Positions 38,065-53,989 of a stretch of DNA of 64,000 nt are shown one piece after another (positions within the stretch are counted from its first letter, which is position 1; every line of letters starts with the position of its first letter). Origin of the DNA: Vitis vinifera (taxonomy: Eukaryota > Streptophyta > Magnoliopsida > Vitales > Vitaceae); assembly GCF_030704535.1 (NCBI RefSeq), contig NC_081807.1, positions 9,388,001-9,452,000 of the forward strand. Direction: 5' to 3'. The notes beneath the pieces were generated by a model that was not told the DNA's origin, did not search any database, and saw nothing but the letters and a program-made list of their open reading frames with translations. A program made the translations under genes and the position numbers.

Positions 38065-38220
38065 AATCGTCTCTTTAAAAGACGATTTATGACCTTTAAA
38101 AAAAAATTGTCTTTCCAAATTACTAAAAATGAGAAATCGTCTCTTCAAGAGATGATTTCCATAAAAAAAAATATATTAAAATTTAAGCAATTAGAAATCG
38201 TCTCTTGAAGAGACGATTTC
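38065..38220. repeat. Palindromic ~26-bp hairpin repeats, left side
   Basis: Three units: AAATCGTCTCTTTAAAAGACGATTT near 38,073, GAAATCGTCTCTTCAAGAGATGATTTC near 38,133, and a perfect palindrome AAATCGTCTCTTGAAGAGACGATTT near 38,196. Each could form a 12-bp stem. Related units sit in the right arm at 39,390-39,620. Confidence 0.9.
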
Positions 38221-39389
38221 ATGTTTTGCATGCCCTTTTGATTTATCAGGAATCTCTTTCAACACAAAAGGCAACAAAAGTAATAGTTGCAACAACAGAA
38301 TGTAGAATAGATGGATGGATCCAATTCGATGAAGGGGAATTACAACATAGAAGAAGCTTGGTATAAAGAAATGTCATTTGGCGGATGATGCAATTGTCTT
38401 GCCTTTCTCCCACCTCATAAACACGACTACTACTAAAACAAAATAAGATTATTTATTTTATAAATAATTATTTCATAAATTAATAACAAATTTGTTTTTT
38501 ATAAAATCATTTTTCACATAAACAAAAAAAAATAGATAAATATTATTTATCTTATCAATAAAAAACAATATCAAACTAAATTAATTTTATTAGTTGTAAT
38601 TAACTGAATTAATTTAAAGAAAAATTGAAGATTAAGAACAATTAAAATTATTTAACTTAATTTTTTTATATTTTATTCATTTTACAGTGAAATTTTAACT
38701 TAAAGATTAATATTTTTAATCTTAAAATTTATATAATAGAATTAATTTAAAAATTAAACAAAACAAAATTATTTATTTTGTAAATAATTATTTAATAAAT
38801 TAATAACTGATTTGTTTTTTAAACTCATTTTTCACATAAAATTGATAGTAGTGAAAGAAAAAAATAAAAGATAAATAGTATTTATCTTATATTAAATTTA
38901 GTATACTATTTATAAATTAAATTTAGTAAATAAAATTAATTAATTTTATAATATATATTTTTAATAATTGTATTATTGTATAAGAATAATAGGGAATGAA
39001 AAAATGGATTTTTAAAGTTTTTTTTTAAAAAAAAAATCGTTTTTTTGAAAACACAATTTATGACGTTTTTGTTTTTTTATTTTTTATTTAATAAATTAAT
39101 AACAATTTTTTTAAAACTCATTTTTCACATAAAATCGATAATTGTATTTTTTTTAAATTCCAAAGTGAAAGAAAAAAATAATATATAAATATTATTTATC
39201 TTATATTAAATTTAGTATATTATTTATATATTAAATTTAGTAAATAAAATTAATTAATTTTATAATATATATTTATAATAATTGTATTATTGTATAAATA
39301 GAATAAAGAATGAAAAAAGTGGATTTTTTAAGGGTTTTTTTTTAAAGTGAATTTCTCACTTGGTTTTATTTTTATTTTTATTTTTTTTG

Positions 39390-39620
39390 AAATCGTCTCT
39401 CCAAGAGACGTTTTCTCACTTCTTAATTTTTTTTATTTTATTTTTGTGAAAATCTTATATTTAAGAGACGACTTCTCACTTCATTTATTTCCCCACTTCT
39501 TAAATTTTTGAAATCGTCCCCTTAAGAGACGGTTTCTCATATAAAAAATAGAATTTTAGAAATCGTATCTTGAAAAGACAATTTTTTTTATAAGTTTTTT
39601 AAAATCGTCTTTTGAAGATG
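39390..39620. repeat. Palindromic hairpin repeats, right side
   Basis: Diverged relatives of the left palindromes: AAATCGTCTCTCCAAGAGACG near 39,391, AATCTTATATTTAAGAGACGA near 39,451, AAATCGTCCCCTTAAGAGACGG near 39,510, AAATCGTATCTTGAAAAGAC near 39,560 and AAATCGTCTTTTGAAGATGC near 39,601. Confidence 0.85.
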
Positions 39621-39753
39621 CAATTTTTTCCTTATAATTTATTTTCTCCCTCCTATCTAGAAAAAACTACTATAGATTTGAAATTATTTTTCCGATAATT
39701 TAGGAATTATTTTTTTAAATTGTCATACTGTTATCAAAAATCCATTTCTTGTG

Positions 39754-41406
39754 GTGATGGGACATGTAGAATTTAAGACAACCTTATTTGAGAGACCTAG
39801 TTGGTCAAGCTAGGTAGTTGGATCATCATCATACACATTTAAGAGGTCAAAGCAACATCAATTTCCACCATTCCTTTGGGAAGGAGAGGCAAAAAAAAAA
39901 TCAGTTGGACCACCATTATAGTGATCTGTCCAAATCCATCATTATATCTTCTAAGGAAATGCAAAAGCAGGAAACGTGTACAATCTCATTTCATAATTCC
40001 CATTTTAAGTATTTTTTGTTTAAGGGGGTTGACAAAAACTATGAGAATTGAGCCTAACCATGTGTTGAATGTGTATTTGCAAATCATACAAGAAATGGGA
40101 TTCTGCTTTTCTTCTCAAATGTGATCTGAAAACAGACTTTGGAAATGCCTTCAGATGAATAGCAAGTATTAGAAGCAGGAAGCATTGGAAGCAGAATTCA
40201 TTATCATATGCCCAAAACAGATCTATCTGAATCATATGTAATGAGTTTACCATCTCCATTTACACTCTTTAAGGCCATGAACCTTCTTCAGCAGAATCTG
40301 CTTAGCTGATCCCCATTCTCAGAACTTCAAACAAAGGTAGTTTTTCGTCAATAATTATAACCTTGATCTGCCAAATTAACAACGTTCATATCATTAGTCC
40401 TCAGACATAACAAGCGAAGTACAAAGGTTGCCAGCCTCCAATCCAAACAAGTTCTTGAGAAGACCCTGTCTTCATTGCAAAAACCCTCACCTTAAACCCA
40501 GCTGCCCCAAGTCAAGTGACAGTTTTCTAGCTATGGATAGCAGGTATCGAAAGCAGGAAACTAACAGAACCAGAATCCATCAAGTGGAAGATCAGCTCTG
40601 GCAACTATGATATGAGTAGTCTGATCTAGAGTTGATATGACAAAAGAAAAGGTCTATCACCCTGCTTATCATCTCTACTTAGTACATATTTTCAATTTGC
40701 CCCATCATTGATTGATATAAGCTTTATATTCCAAAACACAAATGTTCATAACATTAGTCCTCAGACATGATAACAGAAGAATGCTGCTAGCCTCCAACCC
40801 AAGGAAGTTGTTAAGATCACCCTGTTTTACGTTGTAAAAACCCCTACCCGAAAGCCATCTGCTTAATGTCATGTAACAGTTTTCCAGCTATGATAAGGTA
40901 ACAAGAAACCCCTGATTGCCATTCAAGAACTGCTTGCTTTTCCCAAAAATGTAGTTTCAATTGCTTTCTACAGTCTCCATTAAACAAATAAGAGCTTAAC
41001 TCAATTCCACCAGAACCATTTTCTTCACTCCTATGAGACTAAGACAAATCGCTAGCTAATGCTAGATGAGCGCATTTGATATTGAGAAATAGTCACATAC
41101 ACATATAAGTCCACGGCTACTGAAGAACACATCTACTATGATAAAATTGCATTCATTTTCTAGGAAGAAAATCGTTATTCTATTTCGGAGGGAATCCTGT
41201 TTCATGAACAATTTCCTAGAACAAATATAATTTATATTGGTACTTCATATTCTGTTGATTCTAGCATGGAACCCCACCTTGATTTCTTATGAGGAACATG
41301 ACTGATACAAACAAGAACTTCTCTTGGAAAACAAAAGGAAGACAAACACAACAGCCTGGCTATTACAATTTCAGTTGTTGACTGTGGATTTCTTATTTTC
41401 ATTATC
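39754..41406. other. Intergenic region between the two epoxidase genes, with a direct duplication
   Basis: No gene found. Two diverged direct copies of about 160 bp lie at about 40,384-40,545 and 40,744-40,900. Shared words: ATTAGTCCTCAGACAT, GCCTCCAA(T/C)CCAA, CAGTTTT(C/T)(T/C)AGCTATG. The section after 40,900 to 41,400 is presumably 3' flank of the second epoxidase gene. Confidence 0.55.
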
Positions 41407-44588
<3,182 letters not shown>

Positions 44589-44740
44589 CTTCAAATAACA
44601 AAGAAAAATGGGTTGGAAGAAGATGAGCTGCTCCTCTTTCTCAGAAGGACGAAAGCCTTGTCAGAGTATTGGTTGTGTGCAGGTTTGAGTTAATGAGTTG
44701 TAACGAACTGGCGCCTTTTTATAGCGGTGACAGCTCAATG
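44589..44740 (-). promoter_or_regulatory. Core promoter of squalene epoxidase copy 2
   Basis: On the minus strand TATAAAAAGGCGCCAGTTC occupies about 44,723-44,705, roughly 120 bases before the ATG at 44588. It is nearly identical in sequence and spacing to the block upstream of copy 1. Confidence 0.65.
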
Positions 44741-45828
44741 AAATGGCTCACTACGGTTGATGACGCACCTACCTCTTTTATATTTTTAGTATAAAAAAAA
44801 ACGAAGTTTATAAGAAATAAAAATCTAATTATTTATTTGAGATTTTAAAAATATGATTTTTGGCAAACGTGGCCGTTATTTTGTGGTTCCACGTGGATTG
44901 TGAAAAAGATGATTTTAGTGAATGTGAATATTGTATGAAAATTAATATTATTTTAGTGGACAATATTTCCTATAATAAAGTATTTTAATAAATATATATA
45001 ACTTTTTAATAATAATAATAATTTTTATATAAAAATATTATAATTTTGGTATAAAAAGTATATAAATGTACTAAAAAAATATTTTTAAAATTGGTGGTAA
45101 TTAAAATTTTCTAATATCTCATATTTTTAAACATTTTTAAAAAATCACTATTTTTAAAAAATAAATATAGTTCTTAAATTTTATTTAAATATATTTTACT
45201 TGTGACATGTTTTACACTTTACCCTCGTATTTAAAACTCAACATATTGCTCCCAAAATTTATTAAAATCTAACACTTTACCTCTAAACTTATTAAAAAAT
45301 TAATAAATAATTTATTACGTAAAGAAACAATGTTAAAATGTATAATAATAATAATAATAATTACCCAAATTTGAAATCATCATGCTTCATAAATATACGC
45401 AAAAATCATCAATAGTCATACGTTTAAAATAAAAAATCAAAATTGATATCTATTGTATTTTGATTACTAATTCAAAATTAGTTTTACCCAATTTCATATT
45501 ACTGTTTAAAATAAAGTACAAAAAAAAATCAATTTTTTTTATATTTTCATGAAAGATTTGTAATTGGAAACAAAGTATTGGCGTTTAATAAGTAAAATAT
45601 CGGGTTTTGAACGAGAAATGACAAAATAAAAACATGTATTTCAAACAATAATAACCATACTAAAAATGCAAAAATCTTCCAAACAAGTAAAAAATTATTA
45701 CACCTGAGTGAAAGATCATTCAAATAAATATTTATAAAATAGTAAGTCAAAGAGAGTAGTTTGACCAAGTCTGGATGGGACATAGAGAAGTGGGTCAATG
45801 TGAAATTTTGAAATAAGGTTAAAAATAA
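44741..45828. other. AT-rich intergenic DNA, no gene seen
   Basis: Long A/T runs and ATA-type microsatellites (for example TAATAATAATAATAATAAT near 45,340). The minus-strand open stretch at 45,547-45,798 has no recognisable motifs and is probably chance. Confidence 0.4.
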
Positions 45829-47444
45829 GGAGAATTAGCCAAAACGGTGGGTTAGAAAAACTAATGTCTATAAAGGCTCACTCTTTTAGAGGATAATTTT
45901 ACCCTTTAATATGTTTTTTATATTATTTATAAATAAATTGAGATTGTCAATGATGTGGGGCTCATACATGATGATAAGTACAAATTGATAAATGATGTGA
46001 GACCCATACATGATGATAAGTACATGTTGATAGGCAATCAACGGTACATTTTTCAACTTGAAAAAATTGTTATCACTTTTGAACAATTAACTATTTAAAA
46101 ATTTGTTATTTTTTTTTTAAATTGAGATTTTTTAAAGAATCTTGTAAAAAAAAATAATTTTTAATATCTCATAAATAAAAATCATATCCTAAAGTTATTA
46201 TATCGTTTTATATATAAAACATACAATTAAAAAACTTTGTTATCATAATATAATAAATAATTCGTGAAAAAATTAAATAAAAATAAATTAAATTATGTTA
46301 TAATATATTGTAATGATAATGTATTTATATTGTAAGTATAATGCATTTATATCGTACCTATATTTCATTATAAAAGTAATAATTTTAAAAATGTTTATTC
46401 ATACCCTATTGGTATTAACACATCGTATTAATATATTAACAACATTTATTTAGTGTTTTGAAATTATTTAATAATTTTTGTATATATATATATATATAAA
46501 CTACGTGAATTCAAATTAGTATTTCATTTTATTTCAGAAATTATTTATGATATACGTATGTTGTGAAATATGGTATGATCATACAAAATTACCATTTTTA
46601 TAAAAAAATTCATAAATTTCTTAATTAGGTTTCATTGTAATGTATTGTAATGTAAATGTATTTATATTGTAATTATAATATATTTTTGTTGTGCTTGTAT
46701 TGTATAATAAAAGTAATAATATTAAGGATCACCTTTTGTACCTTATTAATATTCAACATATCAAATATATTAACATTATCCACTCGATGCATTGAGAAAA
46801 AAAATTTATATGAAAATTAAAAAAAAAAAATACTATGCAAAGGAAAAAAAATTATATAATTTTTTTAAAATTATTTTATTATAAAAATAAAAAATGATTA
46901 AACATTTTCTATCATTTTCTTATTATTTTTAGAGAATCTGAATGAAAAATTAAAAATTTTATCTTCCTTAAATTTAATACAAAAACATAATTTATCAATT
47001 TAAAATTATAATATATATATGAAAAAATCATCATTTTTATTATATAATTATAAAACTTATTTTTTTCTTCATAAAATTAAAAATTAGAATAAAAATAAAA
47101 AAAGGTAAAAAAAACAATAAATGATATTTTGAAAATATTTTTTTAAAGTATTTTTGTTTTAAATAGTAAATTTAAATAACAAATTATATATAATTGTAAG
47201 GGTTAAACCCAAAATTTTGATTTAAAATTTAAATATCAATAATTACAATAAATGTGGGACCCATATACCATAAATGTATTAACAAATCAAGTGAAGTGCT
47301 TTAAATGCTTTGAATTTTAAAAGTTTTAGTTAAAGGGTAGTTTTGGTATATTAAGCTTACTAAAGTCCTCCCCAATAATTATTAAAAGATACCACCCTTT
47401 TTAATAATTGTTTTACCTAGCCTACCCTTTTAGGTAATTCTCCC
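45829..47444. mobile_element. Non-autonomous Mutator-like element, same family as the 1-12 kb MULE
   Basis: The left end reads GGAGAATTAGCCAAAACGGT; the right end (47,418-47,444) reverse-complements to GGGAGAATTACCTAAAAGGG. Inside are clusters of TTGTATTGTAATG-type words at 46,290-46,385 and 46,625-46,720, the same as at 766-1140 and 9,190-9,525. A 50-bp direct repeat (CCCATACATGATGATAAGTAC) sits at about 45,960-46,030. No ORF of note. The flanks are A-rich, so a target duplication cannot be judged. Confidence 0.7.
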
Positions 47445-48294
47445 AAAAAAATATTGTCAAGGCTTTGAAAACAGTGGGAACAAAACAGGGGTTTTGAAAC
47501 AATTTTACAAAAACAAAAACAAAAATTTCGAAAACAAAAATAAAAAAGCCATTCTCAAAACAAATTAGGAGCCTGAGCCCAAGACTGGGTCAACTCACAT
47601 TTTACAATCTAAAATCTTACATATTTTAATTAATTATGGTAAGGGGTCAAACTTTATTTGACCCTAAATTTGTTATAATTAGTTCTCAATTTGGACGGAT
47701 GTATCAAAGTATTTTACATTTTTTGTTTATAGAAAATGGCTTCAAACAATATATCAAATAATTTCATTATATTTTTTTATTAGGATATATTGAACTTGTA
47801 TATTATTTTGTATCTTAATAATTGAGAAATCAATTTTTTTATTAGGATATATGCAAAAATATTTATGTTACAATACCATTATTATGCAATTATGTAAAAA
47901 TAATTATAAAATATAAATATTTTAAAAATAATTTAAATTTCATATACTCATCAGTCAAATATAATAGTAAAATAGTCAAACACTTATCGACTAAAAGTAA
48001 TATCTAAGATAGTGAAAAGTAGTATATTTGAGTAAAATATGTATAAATCAAAATATGCTTAAAATGCTAATTTTTTTTATAACCATTTGAAATTTATATT
48101 TTATAAACTCGAATTTCTATTTTATAATTTTTTTTTTTTATATGAGTGTGTGGAATCACATTTTCCCTCATTATTATATTAAGGAAAACATGTTAATTAT
48201 TTTGTGGTTCATCCATTAGAGAAAGATGTTAATAATACCAATGGCAGGCTTGTAGTATCTTAACATTTCTACATAAAATAATCCTCTAGATACC
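47445..48294. other. AT-rich intergenic DNA, no gene seen
   Basis: A/T homopolymers and degenerate sequence without coding potential or clear repeat boundaries. Confidence 0.35.
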
Positions 48295-49095
48295 TAGGGT
48301 ATGTTTGGAACTATTTTTAAAAATAATTTTTTTTTCCTAAAAAAATAAATGAACTGATTTTTAGACTTGAAATATGGTTGAGAAGTTTTTGTAACAAAAA
48401 ACAATTTTTTTTGAAAACTTGCTCTTAGGCCTATTTGGTAACTTTTTTTTTTAAAAGCAGTTTTTGAAAACAATTTTTTAAAAGCAGTTTTTGAAAACAA
48501 TTTTTTAAAAGTGTTCATGGATATTTTGTAAAATAAAAGTTTATTTAGAAATATAAAATAATATAGTTTTAATATTTTTAAATATATTTTAAAAATAATT
48601 TTTATGTCTAATTTTTTATTTTTAATCGTTTTGCATGTTTGTATAATTATTTTTTAATGCAATCACTATAAAACAAGTGAAAACAATATAAAACAACTAA
48701 AAGATGTTATCTAAAAATACTTTATTTTCTGTTATTAAAAACATAAAATATAAAATAGTTTTTTGTTATCAAACATATTTTTCTAATTTTTTATTTTGAA
48801 TAACAGAATTGCTAAAGAGACCCTTAGTCTTTTTCAAGAACACATTTTAATTATTTTAGTTTATTTTCACTTTATTTTTATGAATTTTTTAAAAAATAAT
48901 TATATAAATATAAAGAATGATTGAAAATAAAGTATTGCATATAAATTATTCTTAAAAAAATATTTGAAAATATATAAAAGACATTCATTATATTTCAAGT
49001 TCTCATACAAAACTTTACTTTAAAAATATTAAAGAACCATTAACAAAAACTATTCTCAAAAATTATTTTTTTAAGAATTGTTTTTAGAAACTATT
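48295..49095. mobile_element. hAT-like MITE cluster
   Basis: Recurrent ends of the type GGTATGTTTGGAACTATTTTTA, CTATTTGGTAACTTTTTTTT and AGAAACTATTGG, with a shared interior (ATATATTTTAAAAATAATTTTTA, then TTTGTATAATTATTTTTTAA, then TAAAACAA(G/A)TGAAA). Diverged relatives of the interior lie at 54,860-55,130 and 60,370-60,745, and the start of another at 63,900-64,000. Nested insertions blur the boundaries. GTTTGG-type ends are typical of plant hAT-derived MITEs. Confidence 0.5.
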
Positions 49096-51140
49096 GGAAT
49101 TGGGTGGGTGCCCAAGTTGGGCTAACCTAACCCGATCCAATATGTTAGAGATATGGGGAAGCGGTTTCTGGGAGTTGGAACTATCAAAAACTACTCTGAA
49201 ACCTCCCCATATATATATAAAATATATTTTCTCTCTAACTCTCACATTTCTTTTCTTAAAAAAAAAAAAACGACAAAGAGAACTTCAAAAAAGTTCTCTA
49301 AAGAGTAGGTAAAAGGTTTTTGTGTTATGAAACTAGATGGTTCCCAATTTGACTGTGGTTCTATTCAAGACCTAAGCTGAAGATTTGAACATTTTTGTTA
49401 AAAAGGTAAGCTGAAGTTTTTTTTAACAGAAACAAATTAAGACTTGTTTAGTAATTGTTCTAAAAAAATCCTTTTAAAGAAAAGTGTTCTAAAGTAAGTT
49501 GTTTTTTTTTCTTTTTGTGAATTATTTTTGAAAAAACACTTTAAAAGATGGAGAATATTTATAAAACGGTTGTATTCTAAGTATACATAAATTTTATGGA
49601 AGATAAGTTAAGAAAACAACTTTTTATATTTGAGTTTTTTTTATAAAAAAAATATTCCTAAAAATAGTTTGTAACTACTTTTAAAGAATATTTAAAAAAA
49701 AAAAACTATATATTTTTTTCTTAAAAATTTTCTAAAACATTAACAAATATGTCCCAACTTTCAATTTTAAATATATTTCCATCTCACAGGAGTAGGGTTA
49801 AAAATGAAGCAAATTAATATTTAAAAGTTTTTGGAGGACAAAAGGCCTTCACACCAGACATGTGAATGACAAATAAATTATGGAAAGAAAATAAGAAGAA
49901 ATTCCTTCACGCCAAACACCCCCATTACAAAATCTTGGAGGTGAAGAATCCCATATAGCAACCCATACGTGTACAAGACGTTTAGTCCTTGTCAAGCATT
50001 TAATTCGAGAAAGATATATAGCAACCCTAACGGTCGACTTTAATGAGGTTTAAGTCATATAATTAATGATATATATCACCATAATCCATTTTAAGAGTGA
50101 CAATGATTGGTTCCAATTACCAAGTGGCTTGGCCCAAAAAGTCATATCCCCATCATATTCCTTCCCATGAGAATCATAATTTTCTTTTTCCAATTTTTTT
50201 TTTTTGGTTTATTTTTCAAGAAAATTAGGTTTAATTAGTATTATTTCATTTTGTCAACTAGTTAATTTAGGGCTTGATTGAAAGTGATTATGCTAAAGGT
50301 ACTTTTAACTAAGGTTAATTGGGAATGATTCAAGTTAAATGGCTTTTACTCTTATTGATAGTGGTTTTATCATAAATATTTTTTTTTTATAAAGAATTAA
50401 TTAATAATTAAATATAAATTTTAAAAAGTATTTTTCATAAAAAAAATATTTAAAATTAATTAATACTTAATTTTTGGGAATATGTTATAAAAAATTATTT
50501 GTGGGATAACCATGATAATCCAAAAATCACTTTAATTGGTTATCTAATTTTTTTAAAAAAAAAATTAGCAAATATTTCACTTTTGTTAAAAAAAAAAAAA
50601 AAAAAAGGCTTGAAATATTATAAAATCCTTTGGGTTCTTCATGTTTAAATATAAGAAACAAAAAAAAACAAAATTAATTTTTAATAATATTTTTACAAGT
50701 TTACATAATGAAAAAAAATATTGTTTTTTGAATAAACAAATATCCTAATCAAAGGGATATTTTAAAATTTTAAAGTGATTTTTTTTATAAAAAAAATTTG
50801 GTAATACTAATACCTAATTTTTATTATTATTATTATTATAAAATTAAATTAAATTAAAAATAAATAAATAAAAAGATCACTTTTAGATATCATAGGGCTC
50901 TTCTTACTTTCCTAACATCACTTCCAAGTGGGGAAACAAAAAAGTTAGTAGAAGTTTGAGGAAACAAATGAAATTTGATTTTTGTCGAAGATGTTTATTT
51001 TAGAAAATTATTTTAATAAAATGTTTAATTACATATTAATATTTTCAAGACCATGATGAATTTATTATAAAATCATTTATTTACATCATAATATACAAAG
51101 TTAACAAATCTTAATAAATACAATAAGATTATAGTTAAAA
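49096..51140. other. AT-rich intergenic DNA, no gene seen
   Basis: No genes. There are poly-A/T tracts at 49,258-49,270, 50,195-50,205 and 50,587-50,606, an (ATT)n microsatellite at 50,820-50,840 and scattered old repeats. Confidence 0.35.
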
Positions 51141-51149
51141 AAAACTATT

Positions 51150-51490
51150 AAGGGTAGGTCTAAATCTAGTCCAAAACGAACTCATGTAAGGGAGTTATTA
51201 AAATCATTGAATTTGGAATATGGTAAAGTAGTTTCTGGATGGGGAACTACTCCTTTAATGGATGTCGCAATAACTCTATTTGCAGTATTCCTATCTATTC
51301 TTTTAGGGATTTATAATTCTTCTGCTTTATTGGACATAATTTCATTGAAGTAGCTCCACAAAAACCACAAAGCCCTAACTTTTCAATACAAAGTGAATCG
51401 ACTCGGATTTCTAGCCTATTCTATGTTGGTAATTTGATCGCAAAATTTCTTTGTTTCTATGTTCTTGGGGAATATGAGCGTGTGAAATTA
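51150..51490 (+). pseudogene. psbH: Plastid DNA insert (NUPT): psbH 3' part, psbH-petB spacer, petB exon 1
   Basis: Bases 51,153-51,353 read in one frame as a diverged psbH C-terminal portion: [20 protein letters not shown], then [19 protein letters not shown], with a stop at 51351-51353. psbH encodes the 10-kDa photosystem II phosphoprotein. The next 120 bases are the psbH-petB spacer, ending in GGGGAATATGAG|CGTGTGA, the position of the tiny petB first exon and start of its group II intron. The psbH start and the rest of petB are absent and there are several coding changes, so this is an old nuclear copy of plastid DNA. It has no function as a gene. Confidence 0.88.
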
Positions 51491-52376
51491 GTTTAATAAA
51501 GTGTTTGGTTATATATTAATACTGATTGTGTTCTAAGTCTCAAACCGCTTTGAGTACTTTCTATAAAATTCTTTCCCAAAAGAATTTTATTTTCATTTTG
51601 GATAGCCAAAAAAATTTAAAATTTAAAATTTATGAAAAAAAATTCCCTCCAAGTATCTAAAACTAAACTTTATTAAAAGTCAAAGATTAATTAATTTTGG
51701 TATGAATGTTAGTTTTGATAATTATATTAAGAGGAAAGTGGGTGGATGATGATGATATTATTGTTATGGACCTTATGGTACATATATAAATAATTTAACA
51801 TCACCTTATATTGGGAATCAAATATGCAATTGATTTCCATCTCTATTTTGGTCTATCTCATTCACATGTTAAAATATTGTCCAATTTTTCCAAAATTGGA
51901 TTTATGTTAGAAATTAAATTAATGGATGATATGGAAAATTTTCCCTTTTTGGTTTATTTTCTTTTAAAATATTTATTAATTTAAATAAAGATCATTTTTC
52001 TACTTACCCTCATCCATGATATCTTAATCATCCATCATATAGTTTAGGTTTTTTAGATTTTTTTTTTTAACTTCTATTTGGTAATGTAAGAGTAGCAATA
52101 AAAGAAAATACTTATATCAACATGACAAGATAATCCCATATTTTAAAAAATAATCTTTATTTATTAAAAAATATAATTTGATATTTTTACCTTTATCCCT
52201 TTTTTTTTTTAATATTTGAATGTGACATGAGATAAATAGATTGATGGAGGATATTTTTGTAAATATAAATGTTATATGAAGGTTATTCTTGGAACAAATT
52301 ATATACTTTTTAATCCAAAAACTTAAATAAAATTAGCCATCAAATTATATTGGTTTGACTAGCACCTATATTTAGA
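51491..52376. other. AT-rich intergenic DNA, no gene seen
   Basis: No recognisable gene or repeat boundary; homopolymer and dinucleotide-rich sequence. Confidence 0.35.
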
Positions 52377-52900
52377 ATGTGTTTGATAGTAATTCTAAAA
52401 AATGTAAATAGAGTGTGTTTTATAGAATTTGTACTTGAAATGTTTTTAGTAGAAGTATTTTCTCTAGAAGTGGTTTTATGAGAATTATCTATCAAATATT
52501 TCTCTAAAAAACACTACAAGTGATGATTTTTCAACATTATAAGTGATTTTTCAACCGTACAAGTAATTTTTCAAAATTTTAAAAGTGTTTTGAAATTTTG
52601 CTAAATACATCTTTTTTTCTTTTTTAAAAATCTTTTTAAGCTAAAAACACCTTCTAAAATCACTGCCAAACGGACTTCAATAATTGTAATTTTTATCCTT
52701 TTTAACACTTAAAATTTTTTATCTTTCAAGTGTTATAAAAGGTAGAAACGTTTCCTATAATCATTACCAAACATGCTCTTAGAGCCCGTTTGATAGTGAT
52801 TTTAGGAAGTAATTTTAATATTTTTAATACTTGAAAATTTTCATCATTCGAGTGTTAGAAATGTTATAAACACTTTCTAAAATCACTCTCAAACGCACTC
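52377..52900. mobile_element. Two adjacent hAT-like MITEs
   Basis: The outer one runs from GTGTTTGATAGTAATTCTAAA (about 52,379) to ATAATCATTACCAAACATGC (about 52,775). The second, 52782-52900, has clean inverted ends: GAGCCCGTTTGATAGTGATT on the left, and AATCACTCTCAAACGCACTC on the right, about 119 bp overall. No duplication could be confirmed. Confidence 0.55.
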
Positions 52901-53960
52901 TTACTCTCTCTACTTTAAAAATTATTATCACAAGAAAATTTGAATCTCAAGAAGCCATTTAAGACCCCAAGCTCAACAAATTTGGATCAGCCTCCAAGAT
53001 AATTTGGGCTTAATCAAAGTATTACAAAATTATGGGCCAGCCCAACTTCATATACTTTTGTTGGTCTATGAAACAATAAGTACAGGACCTTATCTAGTTT
53101 CAAAATAAAATAATATATGGTTGGGCCAGGCCCATCCTATATAAAAACATTTGAGGTTAAACTGCAACCTTTACACAAAATATTACAATTTGATTGCATT
53201 GGCCCAACCCAACTACAGCTTGTGGTGAGAATGGGCCATCAATTTTAACAATTGGGTTGGACTAGAGTGGAGTTTTTTCCAACTCAAAACTCGGGTTGAG
53301 ATTGGGTTAAGTATACGGGCATGGGCAATCAATTTTAATAATCACGGTGGATTTGTCCAATTCTAATTGTATGATTTATATTATTATATATATAAGTATT
53401 TTACATATTTATTTTAAAATATTTTTAAAAGAAAATGTTATATTGTTTTCTTTTTTTTCTTTTTTTCTTTTTTTAATTTTGGTACAAATGTAGAGGAAAT
53501 TAAGAAAATTATGCTAAGGCATGCCACTTTGGAACTAATAAAAAAAACGCTTTGACAAATCCTTTTTTTTTTTTTTCTTATAAATGACAGTTCATGTCGA
53601 AGGATCAAGTTCATGTCATGTTTGCTAAATAAGTAAAAATGAATAATAACATCAACAATCTTATCATTTAAGTTTTTGGATCAAATTTACTTATTTTAAA
53701 CATTAATAAATCAATCTATGCAAATAATATAATTGCAATCTAAATCAATCAATGCAATAAATCAATATTTTGTTTATCATGATGCAAAAAAAATTAAAAA
53801 AAATGCGACAACTAAGTAAAAAATTTGTACAAAAGAAATATATGTGGACATAAAAAAATTGAAGAGCTTAAATCATCCTCTAATTGATAGTCAAATTTGA
53901 TAATTAAATATTTGCTATTTTTTATTAGAATTTTCTATTTTATGCAATTATTAATTGGGT
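52901..53960. other. AT-rich intergenic DNA, no gene seen
   Basis: Several TGGGCC/GGCCCA words at 53,030-53,240 occur without a gene beside them. The rest is T-rich low complexity. Confidence 0.35.
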
Positions 53961-53989
53961 TTTTATTTTATTTTATCTTTTTTTTTTTG

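Larger units (their letters stand above)
37945..39743. mobile_element. Non-autonomous Mutator-like element with palindromic subterminal hairpins
   Basis: A 1,799-bp element with a 10-bp perfect duplication ATTTCTTGTG at 37935-37944 and 39744-39753. Ends: GGATTTTTTATAAGAGTACGG on the left; the right end reverse-complements to GGATTTTTGATAACAGTATG. Inverted similarity continues for about 110 bp (AAAAAATAATTC(T/C)TAAATTA, then TAGTAGTTTTT). Inside both arms lie several near-perfect palindromes of the type AAATCGTCTCTTGAAGAGACGATTT (38,065-38,220 and 39,390-39,620). The centre holds three diverged tandem copies of an about 315-bp AT-rich unit. No coding sequence. Confidence 0.85.

Noticed and set aside
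51150..51353. psbH as a functional nuclear gene
   Set aside because: N-terminus missing, no transit peptide or promoter, plastid spacer attached; it is a NUPT.
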